From NCBI RefSeq assembly GCF_905475345.1, contig NC_066587.1, positions 16,422,558 through 16,486,557 on the forward strand: a stretch of 64,000 nt of DNA. The letters run 5' to 3'. How positions within the stretch are numbered: position 1 is the first letter of the stretch; the number at the start of each line of letters is the position of its first letter. Below are positions 51,646 through 64,000 of this stretch, one piece after another. Source of the stretch: Vespula vulgaris (taxonomy: Eukaryota; Arthropoda; Insecta; Hymenoptera; Vespidae). Under the pieces are notes generated by a model. It did no database searches and had not been told where the DNA came from. It worked only from the letters and a program-made list of their open reading frames with translations. Made by a program: the position numbers and the translations under genes.

Positions 51646-52448
51646 CGTTGAAACGAATTTTTCGGTTGAAGAGAAACGGTATGCAAGAAAGATAAAAATG
51701 GACGCAACCGAGAGGCACCTTGGTCGTGTCAGGAATGCAGGTGGTATGTGTTGCGTCCATTATTTCCCTCTCCCCGTAATCATCCCTTCTTCTTCTTCTT
51801 CTTCTTTACCCACAAACAGAACGTTTGCGGGTAGAAAACTTTCTGTTCGACCATATATAGAGAAAATCGGATTTAACCAGAGTATCTTGCACTCGAGATA
51901 TTCCTTGTTCTACATACACGCGTGTCGACGTCCTCTTTATATTTTTCTGTTTTTTTTTCTCCCCTTTCGAATTTGTTAAACGTAATTGCGAAAAATTATA
52001 GTCATTTCGTCTATCGATTTTTCTTTCTTTCTTTTTTTTTTCTTTCTTTTTTTGTGTCTACTTACCATCGTCATGTACAACGCACATTATAAAATGATCT
52101 ATACTTTTACCAATGGCTTGGTACAGACTCCAGACTTGCGGTTAGATCAGGATTACGGTTTTAAATAATGTTCGTCAAATGATCCTGCAACGCGATTGAT
52201 TACCTTACGTGCGCACAGTTCTCGACGCGTTCAGCTGTATAAGATATATTTACTTGACTTTTTACTTTTTTTTTCTTTGCGATAGAAACGTAACGATAAC
52301 CTACAATATAAAATTTTTCTAAGAAAGTTTATTAAATAATAGGAATATTTTATTTATTCTTAAAATAATATTAATCTAATTATATAAAATATTCTTTTTA
52401 TACAATTTATAGATTATGTACGACATTATCGATTTGTTTTATTAATGT

Positions 52449-52640
52449 TAGGTACTTATAATAATTCGCGTCGCATTTTTAAATACGTATATTTATTTAA
52501 TTAACGGTATAAAAGTATCGTACAAATTCATTTTAATCCAAATATATGTCTGTCATCGCTCTCTACAATCTTCTGCCACCTGTTACATAATTGTCTAGTC
52601 ATATTTTTAAAAAAAGGTTATATCTTTTAAGACAATAAAA
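52449..52640 (-). mobile_element. mariner transposon remnant (transposase C-terminus and 3' inverted repeat)
   Basis: On the minus strand a frame reads MTRQLCNRWQKIVESDDRHIF before a stop, matching the RWxKxVxSDGxYF C-terminus of Mos1-type mariner transposases. About 70 bp beyond lies, on the plus strand, TTAGGTACTTATAATAATTC followed by GCGTCGCATTTTT, the form of a mariner terminal repeat (TTAGGTNT...RCGTCG). The rest of the transposase is absent or decayed, so it is inactive. Subfamily assignment is inference. Confidence 0.55.
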
Positions 52641-53142
52641 TTATTAACTTTCTTGATAATAAGAAATCATTACTGGACTAACCGTATCGTATTGATCTGA
52701 ATAAATGATAATTGAATCAGACTGTGTATTATAATCCTAATTCTTTATAAAACATGTAGTAAATGTAATACAAGTATCTCTATATTTTTTTTTTTTTTTT
52801 GAAGATACCATATATTTTCAAACATAGTATCATATAATTATAGATTATATTTTAGAATAACTTAATGTACCGTGTACTGTTGGATTTATATTTTTTTCTG
52901 TTTCAACTCTGATATAGAGATTTTCAGATACCTAAATCTCTATTGTTTGAATTAGAGATTAAGGTTGGAAAAGCACATTAATTGTAGTCCGAACTTCTTA
53001 TGTTTCTACTCTTTATTATTGTCTTGTTATACTATTTGTAATCGAGCATGCTCAACAGTCTTTTCCTTTTCTAATTATTTCTTAGTAATAGCTTACTTTG
53101 CTTTTTTTTATTTATGAGTCTTAGTTTTGATAATTGATGTTT

Positions 53143-53990
53143 TCATAATCTTCTTATCTTTGAACGCAGTCTTCTGCTGTGTTGCTTTTTTGTAATCTTA
53201 TTTTTAGTAACGATAACAGCAGCATTAGCTTTAGAATTAAGAACTTTAATCTTTTTTTGATCTATAAGGTTTTTAGTAAACTTAACTTTTTTAGTTAGTG
53301 CTTTAGATTTTTTGCTATTACCCGTTACTATCATCTTTGTTTTAACAGATTTACCGATATTTTTCTTTTTTTTTTTCTAACCAGATATCTTTGCATTTTT
53401 TATGTCTTTACATCTTTGCTTTTAGTGATTGAAAATTTGAAAGATTCTGAAGCTCCCTTTCCTGTAGTTTGTTTAACTATATCAGTAGAAACTGTAGTTT
53501 TTAAATATTTTTTTATAAAAATAATTTCTTTTAAAAATAATGCTAATTTATCACCATCAAGTTTATACTTTTCTACAATATATTTCTCAATAGCTTGAAG
53601 TGACGAGCCTTTACGATCTTTCAACTTTTCAATGGCAGTAGTAATCATTTTAGGAATTGATTGATGATTAGATCTTGATTTCTGAATATTTGGAGTGACA
53701 AACTTTACTGGTATTAAGGATTGAGGAATGATTGCTACTTTATCTGCTAATATTTTAATTAAAAATTCTTTGAATTCTTCTGTTAGTTTTATAACAATAC
53801 TTTTTTTTGATTTATTGTTCCCAAATTCTCTCAATCTTTCTAAACGCTGTTCGTCATTAATTTGATTAAAATTAAATTCGCTACTTATAAACCGTTCATA
53901 CAAGTCTTCAGATATTTCGATGGACACAACATCTTCTCTATAAGTATCAGAGGTGAGCTCTTTTTACTTCCGTAATAGATAGTTCTTGAT
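53143..53990 (-). pseudogene. Histone H1-like gene with reading-frame breaks
   Basis: The region 53720-53415 encodes a linker-histone (H15) winged-helix: HQSIPKMITTAIEKLKDRKG, then SSLQAIEKYIVEKYKLDGDK, then KKYLKTTVSTDIVKQTTGKG with ASESFKF, as in H1/H5. Relative to H1 an extra LKEIIF-like segment sits before KKYLK. A 100-residue N-terminal part is atypically acidic/basic mixed. The frame stops at 53400 just where the Lys-rich tail should begin, and a shifted frame (53334-53143, MIVTGNSKKSKALTKKVKF) continues with a typical basic H1 tail. The nearest upstream ATG (about 53994, MSIKNYLLRK) meets an in-frame stop. Either a decaying H1 copy, or an intact fast-evolving H1 variant with sequence errors in A-runs. 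It lies head-to-head with CCT4. Confidence 0.55.
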
Positions 53991-54299
53991 TGACATGAAA
54001 AAACAAATATTTATATTATTTGTCAGCATTCATTTTAGCCTATAATAAAAACAAGGTTATGTTGCGCTACTCAAGATGCTGTAGATAAATCTTTTTTAGT
54101 ATTTAAATATCTTTTTAAATTTATAGTTTTATAATTATTTATAGTCTTATAAATTTATAGTCTTATTAATATTTTATATCTTATTAATAAAGAAAAAAAA
54201 AAAAAACTCAATTCACAGTAACTGCCACTTATTTAAAATTCGATGAACTTTCGCGAGTAAATAATGCAATGAAATAAATCGCAATTCGACCAATAGATA

Positions 54300-54830
54300 A
54301 TAGTTTACAAATTGATACAAATTGTTTCACGATAGGATCACAATCAGCTGTTGCCTTCTGAATAAGGAGCGTCGTGGCTATTAAGATTTCATTGGTTCGT
54401 ATTTATGACGGTATCACGTGACATTGCTCTAACTCTCCGTTGATTGGTCGATTCGTAGTCCAATCAATGACAGCTATTTTTAATTCACTTATTTCTTCGT
54501 AATATGAAAATCACATTTAAAGGGAGTAAAATGCCGGTCTTGTGGATTAACCATAAATCAATTTCTGAGCCGAGACTCTCGTGAATTCCGCGTGAACATT
54601 TTCAATTTTTATAATAAATCAGTGAATTATCGAATCAAACTTATTTTTGACACGTTTTTAACGTCGAGATAAATTCGAATTTAATTTTAACCTCAAAGTA
54701 TTAAAGAAAGAAAACAAAAGTGCCGCGTGAAAACGTTACTCGACATTTTCGCGAGAAGATTCCTTATAAGCTCGCTTATAAGCTTCGCGACAAAGCTAAT
54801 ACACAGAAAAACTTAACTAATCTATCAAGA
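54300..54830 (+). promoter_or_regulatory. CCT4 promoter region, possibly shared with the H1-like gene
   Basis: Three CCAAT-type boxes (ATTGG 54391-54395 and 54443-54447, CCAAT 54460-54464) and a palindromic E-box TCACGTGA (54414-54421) cluster about 370-440 bp before the CCT4 ATG. They lie between two divergently oriented reading frames. The 5' UTR follows; the exact start site is not visible. Confidence 0.5.
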
Positions 54831-57250
54831 ATGACTGCAATTTCAGCGGGAGGCGACGGTAGAGGCAATCATGGACAAGCTTATAAGGACAAAAGTAAAC
54901 CTGCTGATATTCGAAGCAGTAATATTAATGCTGCGAAAGGTAAATGTAAATTCTCGGCTTTTTTAATACACGTGCGTTCGTCTATAACGATCAGTTAAGA
55001 CAAAAATTTCCTTATATAGTAATGTCCCAATAAGATTCTTTTAACCTATATTATAATGATGTTAACTTATACATTTAAATTATTCTTAAATTAATGTTTT
55101 ATTATAATGTAATAATTATGACATTATATTACATATTTCCGAAAGATTATAAATTTTAATTGAAAGTAAACTGATGAGTTTATGCTTTCAGCCGTAAGCG
55201 ATGCAATTCGTACTAGTTTGGGTCCTCGTGGAATGGATAAAATGGTAATATATATATATATATATATATATATTGATGAAAAAATTTAAAAGATTTTCTT
55301 TTACAATATACTGTTTGTAATATATAGATTCAAGCAGGCAATGGTGAAGTAACAATTACAAACGATGGAGCTACTATCTTGAAAGAAATGAACGTTATAC
55401 ATCCTGCGGCTAAAATGGTACCCATTACTTGTTCTTTTTTTGTAATACTTGTTTAACGTTTATACAAGATGTATTGAAATGTTTAAATGCTTTTAGCTAG
55501 TTGAATTGTCTAAAGCTCAAGACATTGAAGCAGGTGATGGAACTACAAGCGTTGTTGTAGTAGCTGGTTCTTTGTTAGAAGCTGCAGAACGTTTATTACA
55601 AAAAGGAATTCATCCTACACTTATAAGCGATGCTTTTCAAAAAGCTGCGGCTAAAGCAGTCGAAATACTTACAAGTATGTCTATACCGGTTGATTTAACA
55701 GATAAAGAATCTCTTGTTAAAGCTGCAGCAACATCACTTAATTCTAAGGTAATTAATGAGAGACAACGTTGACACAAAATCTGTTGATTTTATATCTTGG
55801 AATTATTCTGTTTTTCTTTTCTTTTTTTTTTGTAAATTTTGTAGGTTGTATTCCAACAATCGAGTTTATTGGCACCGTTAGCCGTGAATGCAGTATTAAA
55901 AGTTACAGAACCAGGAAAAGAACAGGCTGTAGATTTAAATGTAAAGTATAAATTATTATTTTGGTCTGTTTTATATATTTATATTTAATTTGGATTTAAT
56001 CCGTAGGATATCAAAGTAATCAAAAAATTAGGAGGTACTGTTGAAGATACGGAGTTGGTAGAAGGATTGATATTTACACAAAAATCGTGTAATGTTAACG
56101 GGCCAAAACGTATCGAAAAGGCAAAAATTGGTTTGATTCAATTTTGCATCTCTCCACCTAAAACAGATGTAAGCTTTTCAAATCGATAAATATGTTATGT
56201 TTACATTTTTTTTTCTTTTTAAGAAATTATAAAGTAATGACTCTTCCAGATGGATCATAACGTTATTGTATCAGATTATGCTGCAATGGATAGAGTTTTG
56301 AAGGAAGAACGTGCTTACATATTGAACATCATAAAACAGATTAAAAAAACTGGATGCAACATATTGTTGGTTCAAAAATCTATTTTACGCGATGCTGTCA
56401 GTGATCTTGCTATTCACTTCTTAGATAAAATCAAAGTTATGGTAATCAAAGACATAGAACGCGAGGATATTCCGTTTGTATGTAAAACCTTGGGATGTAG
56501 GCCAATAGCATCTTTAGATCATTTTGTTGCTGAGAATCTCGTTTCTGCAGAATTGTGCGAAGAAGTGCAAACAGGAAGTTCTAAATTTGTGAAGGTTGGT
56601 ATAATATTTTAAAACGGATATATGTTGTAAAGTAATATCAAAATAATATCAAAACACATCGTTGTCTGTTAATTATTTAGATAACTGGTATACAAAATTA
56701 TGGTCGTACGGTTACCGTACTAGTACGTGGAAGTAATAAATTGGTTTTGGAAGAAGCTGAGCGTTCTTTGCATGATGCATTATGCGTTATTCGATGTTTG
56801 GTAAAACAGAAAGCAATGATTGCTGGAGGTGGAGCACCTGAAATAGAACTTGCATTAAAACTAGGAGCATATGCACAAACTTTAGGCGGAGTGGATGCTT
56901 ATTGCGTTCGAGCTTTCGCAAATGCGCTCGAAGTAGGTGTTGATATTTGTATGATTAATACAGGAGTCTTGTACATTATATATTTAATGTTATGTTAATT
57001 TTAGATTATTCCATCTACGTTAGCAGAAAATGCAGGTTTGAATTCAATCGCGACTGTTACTGAATTGCGAAATAGACATGCTCAAGGTGAAATGACGACT
57101 GGAATTAATGTTCGTAAAGGAGCTATTACAAATATTCTCGAAGAAAATGTACTTCAGCCACTTTTAGTTTCAACCAGTGCTATCACTCTTGCTTCTGAAA
57201 CTGTACGCAGTATACTTAAGATAGATGATATTGTTAATACAAATCAATAA
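54831..57250 (+). CDS. CCT4: T-complex protein 1 subunit delta (CCT4)
   Basis: Nine exons: 54831-54939, 55192-55244, 55328-55417, 55497-55748, 55845-55940, 56007-56168, 56250-56594, 56681-56932 and 57005-57250, totalling 534 residues (human CCT4 has 539). All junctions are GT-AG and keep frame. Subunit of the eukaryotic cytosolic chaperonin TRiC/CCT, which folds actin, tubulin and other proteins with ATP. Visible hallmarks: AIRTSLGPRGMDKM near residue 40, NDGATILK, the ATP-site GDGTTS (97-102), NSKVV, IGLIQFCISPPKTD, IKKTGCNILL, catalytic Asp in HDAL (401), GGGAPEIE (418-425) and the C-terminal KIDDIVN. The start MTAISAGGDGRG is the first ATG in frame; the frame is open upstream, but only a GTG precedes it. 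An (AT)n tract sits in intron 2. Confidence 0.97.
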
Positions 57251-57316
57251 ATTGCTCGAATAAAATATAATTAATAATATGTTTAAACAGCATGGTAAGT
57301 ATTTTTTTTTTTTTAA

Positions 57317-57363
<47 letters not shown>

Positions 57364-59728
57364 GTATATAATTATAATTAGAATAAAAATAATTATAATT
57401 AAAAGAAAATATAATAATATATACTTTTTACAGATTTCTACGCTTTCATTGTAATTGTATTATTTGTATGAAGTTCCAATGGGCTAATTATTGCAAAACT
57501 TTTGTTGCATTACCGTTTGAATAGCGCTTTGTACTATTCAATGTTTTTATAAAAGAAAATTAAATATAATAAACAAACTTCTACAAAACGTTTTGACAAT
57601 TAATTTTCTAGATATACTTGTTCTCTGTAACAATAGAAGTATTAATATATTTGTAACGAGTATATAATGGCCTTCTCGATTAATAATTTTACTCGTAATC
57701 GCTTTGAAAATTTGTAACTTATGATAGAATATCATTGGAACGAAATTTTAAATTGGAAGTAGTAATTACGACAATAAATTAATTTTTTTTTTTTAATCAT
57801 ATATTTGTACAATTTTCCCAAACATATATAACATATTTTGTGTTACATTTTTTTTTCATTCAGCATTATCAATACATACATCAATACATATCAGCATCAC
57901 ACCAAATTTAGTGCATTCGTATAAAATGTGTAAAATAAAAATTTCACATATTATTTGACACTTATAATTGATCCAACTGTTTTTTATTCCTATCTTCTTA
58001 TTTAAAGCATAATTCAACGATTTAATCATAAATTTATCGTTTTCATAAATAGTAATTTCTATTTTAATATAATATATAGAAGTATATTCTGAATAACAAT
58101 ATTAATGATATTAAAAAGTAATAATAAATTAGCTGCATGTGTGTGCATATATGATCACAATTATTAATCTCTCAAGTATAATTTTAGCTTGATTCATAAA
58201 ACTAACAATAAGCTTTATATAGTATTAAGTACAAATGAATAATAGATAAGATAATAAATTTACTCACAAGAAATCTTTTAGTTTTTTCTTACTGGGATTA
58301 CAAATAATAATTAATATAACTTTATGCAACGATTCACTGCAACATCATAAATCTTGTCGATTTTAACGAGGAATGTTGGATTCGTTTTTCAAATGTACAA
58401 TTAAAGTGAAGTTAATCGTTCTTCGAATTTGTCTTCATAACTTTTGTCTTTAGTGTCACATGGAAACATTTACTATTAACTAAAAACATATACTTATTAA
58501 ATATTTAAATATTATGATTGGAATGTATATTTATAATTATTGAATTAGAAAGATTCGTTATGCCTGTGATTGAAGATACTGTAATAGATATATCAAAAAA
58601 TTATTATAGTAGTGAAAGTCATGAGTAACAAAATTTCATGTATATACGATTGCACATTTAATATCACAATGTACAAAAATTATATCGATCGCGAGTGTGC
58701 ATATAGTTATAAAAATAAATTATTCCGATGAAATGATGATAACATTTTTATCAAGAAAATGTTGTCAACATTCTTCAGTAATTCACAAAAGGTACAATAA
58801 TTATCAATTAAATTGTACATCAATTTAGAGCTTTAAGTTTGCATATCTAAATTCAAAATTACTTTATCGACACGCATTATCTCTATTGTTTTATATAAAC
58901 AAAAATCTCATTTGTTATGGTATATAAATGACATACAAAGCGATATAAACATTCGTTTTTTAGGAAGATTAGAGCGCTAAGTATGCATCGATAATGATGC
59001 AAATAATTTAATGATGTAAAAATGATTAAAAGAGAGAGGAAGCCGTTTTTCTCTGTATTGTCTTGTATACTGAAATATGTAAATTTTCAAGAAAATTAAT
59101 ATTAATATAGATTAATACAGGAAGATTTATACTGCTTGGCAATATGAAAATAGCATTTCATTTTACTTCTGCTATAATCTTTTTCATAATTATTAATAAA
59201 ATAAAAATATATTTAATAGTATCGTAAATGATTAGTTATATTCGTATAAAGATGGTATTCGTAATAGAACGTTCATTAAGGGCATAAAGTCGCCATCGTA
59301 AGAAGGAACAATCGCCGAGAATATATACTTATAAAGAGCAGTCTCATTTTGTTATTTGTCCATTCGTAAAAATTTGAAGAAATTTTAACTACAAAATAAA
59401 AGACTGAACTTTACAGCACCTTATTGTCTGTTGTCTTTTAGCATAGCATTTTATAGTATGTACTACTTTGTAAATTATAAAAAAGTATTTCACAAAGAAC
59501 TTTTCCTTACAGGTATATACCGTTAATTAATTTCACAATTAATTTGCAATTAATCGCAACGTTTCGATTTATCTGGCAGGCCAAGTAAGATTCATGTAAA
59601 ACTTTTCTGTAATTATAAAATCGTCGTATTAGAAATGATCCCTATCATTTTTATATTCTTATTTAGTTAAATATCACATACCATGAAAACACTTATATTA
59701 TTAAAATATATTTGTAACAGAGAATCGT
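57251..59728. other. Intergenic DNA and untranslated regions between converging CCT4 and Pgant7
   Basis: AT-rich, with (AT)n at 57324-57350 and no coding frame. An AATAAA lies at about 57257, just after the CCT4 stop. Most of the remainder is probably the Pgant7 3' UTR, but its end is not resolvable. Confidence 0.5.
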
Positions 59729-62336
<2,608 letters not shown>

Positions 62337-63280
62337 CTTCGCATATATATCTATTCCTTCTAAAAACAATAAATATATTTTATCAGTAAATAGGGCAATA
62401 AATGGTATTATACTGCGTTTAATAATAAACAGGATGATAAACTACTAATAAAAAACAATAAAATGTACTATAAAAATTGAAATTACAGTCGGTTATAAAT
62501 TTTATATTTAAAAAAAGAAATTTGTATTACTTATTAAGTTTAATTTATATAAACATTTAAAAGAGATACGTACGTCTGTTTTCAAAGAAGAAAAATATGG
62601 TTTGTAAGGAATATTATTTCACTATATATAACTACGTTTACTTAGTGTTCACATTAAAACTACACTTGTACAAGCATATACATTATTTTTTTTAAATGAT
62701 ATGTCTATACTAGAACATAAGAGCCAACGTGTCTATCACGCGTGTATGAAATAGGAACAAAGCTGTAGAGTAGGAACATCCACATTCCTTACGAAATAAA
62801 ATCGTACAGTTACGAGCATCGTTTTGTATCATTTTAGGAGAAAAATTCTGGCGCCAAGAATTTTCTCAATGATTCCAATGAAACTGAAAATAGATTGGTG
62901 AATATTTCGAACTAGACCAATTAAATGACACTTTAGACAAGAAATTTGGCAAATTTTTCAATTACTTTTTTATACATATAACATTTTATATAAATATTTT
63001 ATATATAAAATTAATAAGACAAATTTTATATATATATTTGATTTAAAAATTAAAAAGCGATCTTTGTAATTTTTCGATAATCGAAAAGTATCGAAGATGA
63101 TCAAACATAGGGTCGAATATAATTATAAGGTTAACCCTTTTTTCCTCCTTACGTATACTTCCATAAATCTCCGCTAGAGGATGCGATATCGAGATTCGTA
63201 CATTGGTATTTTGTGTGCAGTGTTGATTTACGCAAGAGGTTCTTAATATTTCAAGAGGATTGTGTAGCAAATTAATACAA
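62337..63280. promoter_or_regulatory. Divergent intergenic/promoter region between Pgant7 and FCF1
   Basis: It contains a probable 5' UTR intron of Pgant7 (acceptor at about 62360) and, nearer FCF1, two CCAAT-type boxes (GATTGG about 62894-62899, CCAAT about 62918-62922). The start codons are 945 bp apart, so the two genes may share a bidirectional promoter. Start sites are not visible. Confidence 0.4.
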
Positions 63281-64000
63281 TGGTATGTAATAATAAATAA
63301 TATTCCGATATTATTTTATAATATTGTAAAAATTTTGTTCTATCGTATAATATGTAAATGTTAGTAGATTCATTTTTGTAGGTTATCGTTTGTAGGTTTC
63401 ATAGTTTGTAGGTTATAATATTTTAAAAACGATTTTATTTATATATAATAAATATTTATGTAAAATAAGAGATATTTATGTAAAAGAATAAATTTTACAC
63501 GTTTGTATAGGGTAAAAATAAAAAAACTCGTAAAGTTGTAATGCAGAGGTTTGCACAAATGAAGAAGATGATCAGTCTCAGTGATTCAAGAATGTAAGTT
63601 TTAATAAAAAAAAAACAGTCTATAAAGTATTGTTTTATAGCATTATCATAAAAATGTGTTTGTTATTTATAGAAAATCAGAGAAACGAGCACCGCCAAAA
63701 AAAACTAAACCGGAAGACCCAGTAAAACTAAAAGTTAATGAAGCGTGAGTTTGAATTTATGTTACTTTATAATTTTAATATTGTTATTCAAAAGATCTAC
63801 TATATTGTATTTTTAGACCTCAGCAATCTTCCGCATTATTTTTCCAATACAATACGCAATTAGGACCTCCTTATCATGTTTTAATAGATACGAATTTTAT
63901 TAATTTTTCTATAAAAAATAAATTAGATATTATACAAAATATGATGGAATGTTTGTATGCAAAATGCATACCTTACATAACGGATTGCGTAATGGGAGAA
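63281..64000 (+). CDS. FCF1: rRNA-processing protein FCF1 (5' part, truncated by window end)
   Basis: Exons: 63281-63283 (the ATG alone), 63511-63593, 63673-63744, and 63817 to beyond 64000; 114 residues are visible. It opens MGKNKKTRKVVMQRFAQMKK, has a Lys-rich linker, then PIN-domain sequence SALFFQYNTQLGPPYHVLID, TNFINFSIKNKLDIIQNMME and CLYAKCIPYITDCVMGE, nearly identical to eukaryotic FCF1 (about 198 residues in human). FCF1 is a PIN-domain component of the small-subunit processome needed for early pre-18S rRNA cleavages in the nucleolus. The first acidic residue of the PIN fold is the Asp in VLIDTN (residue 77). A first exon consisting of only the start codon before the intron is notable. 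Confidence 0.95.

Larger units (their letters stand above)
50025..53142. other. 5' region of the PDZ scaffold and intergenic DNA
   Basis: 50025-50340 is pyrimidine-rich, probably 5' UTR. 50460-50620 is CpG-rich. (GA)n lies at 50703-50740, TATG repeats at 51583-51645, and a mariner remnant at 52449-52640. Short open blocks at 51240-51320, 51690-51760 and 52060-52165 show no recognisable domain. Confidence 0.5.

Noticed and set aside
54720..54830. N-terminal extension of CCT4 (PRENVTRHFREK...)
   Set aside because: It would require a GTG start; the ATG at 54831 gives the normal family N-terminus and length.

Overview
The window is AT-rich eukaryotic (insect) genomic DNA. It has GT-AG introns of about 60-600 bp inside compact genes, very dense microsatellites ((GA)n, (CT)n, (AT)n, (TATG)n, (CAT)n, poly-T), one intron of almost 28 kb, and mariner-type transposon remnants. 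The gene content is conserved animal housekeeping genes with insect-type sequences. A bee, wasp or ant (Hymenoptera) is my best guess from the composition and protein flavour; that is inference, not proof.

Layout. 1-13.4 kb carries no firm protein gene: simple repeats interrupted by GC/CpG-rich islands (about 6.88-7.24, 8.44-8.60, 11.46-11.57, 12.06-12.56 kb). The 7.1 kb island holds a near-perfect palindrome, and strong splice signals near 8.1-8.6 kb suggest an unannotated plus-strand transcript. 13.8-14.1 kb is CRIPT (+, uninterrupted coding frame). Converging on it, 16.9-50.0 kb (-) is one gene for a roughly 1266-residue protein: a short extracellular or luminal N-terminus, one membrane helix, an AHNAK/periaxin-type PDZ domain and a long disordered tail with SH3-ligand motifs. 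Its exons lie at 16940-20199, 21201-21351, 22026-22267 and 49877-50024, so the membrane anchor is separated from the rest by an intron of 27,609 bp. That intron contains diverged tandem arrays, a short inverted-repeat transposon family, a GC-rich hairpin that looks like a structured RNA, a small membrane-peptide ORF, and a candidate alternative first exon in the right phase that would remove the membrane anchor.

50.0-53.1 kb holds the promoter/5' region of that gene, microsatellites and a mariner 3'-end remnant. 53.1-54.0 kb (-) is a histone H1-like gene with several reading-frame breaks. It faces CCT4 (+, 54.8-57.25 kb, 9 exons, complete), with a CCAAT/E-box promoter region between them. 59.7-62.3 kb (-) is a complete GalNAc-transferase of the Pgant7/GALNT7 type (10 coding exons, 581 residues). 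It is divergently paired with FCF1 (+, from 63281), a PIN-domain rRNA-processing protein cut by the window end.

The genes do not form a single pathway: chaperonin, O-glycosylation, ribosome biogenesis, CRIPT and a membrane/PDZ scaffold. The most unusual material is in the giant intron (candidate alternative promoter, hairpin RNA, microprotein) and in the left CpG-island region.
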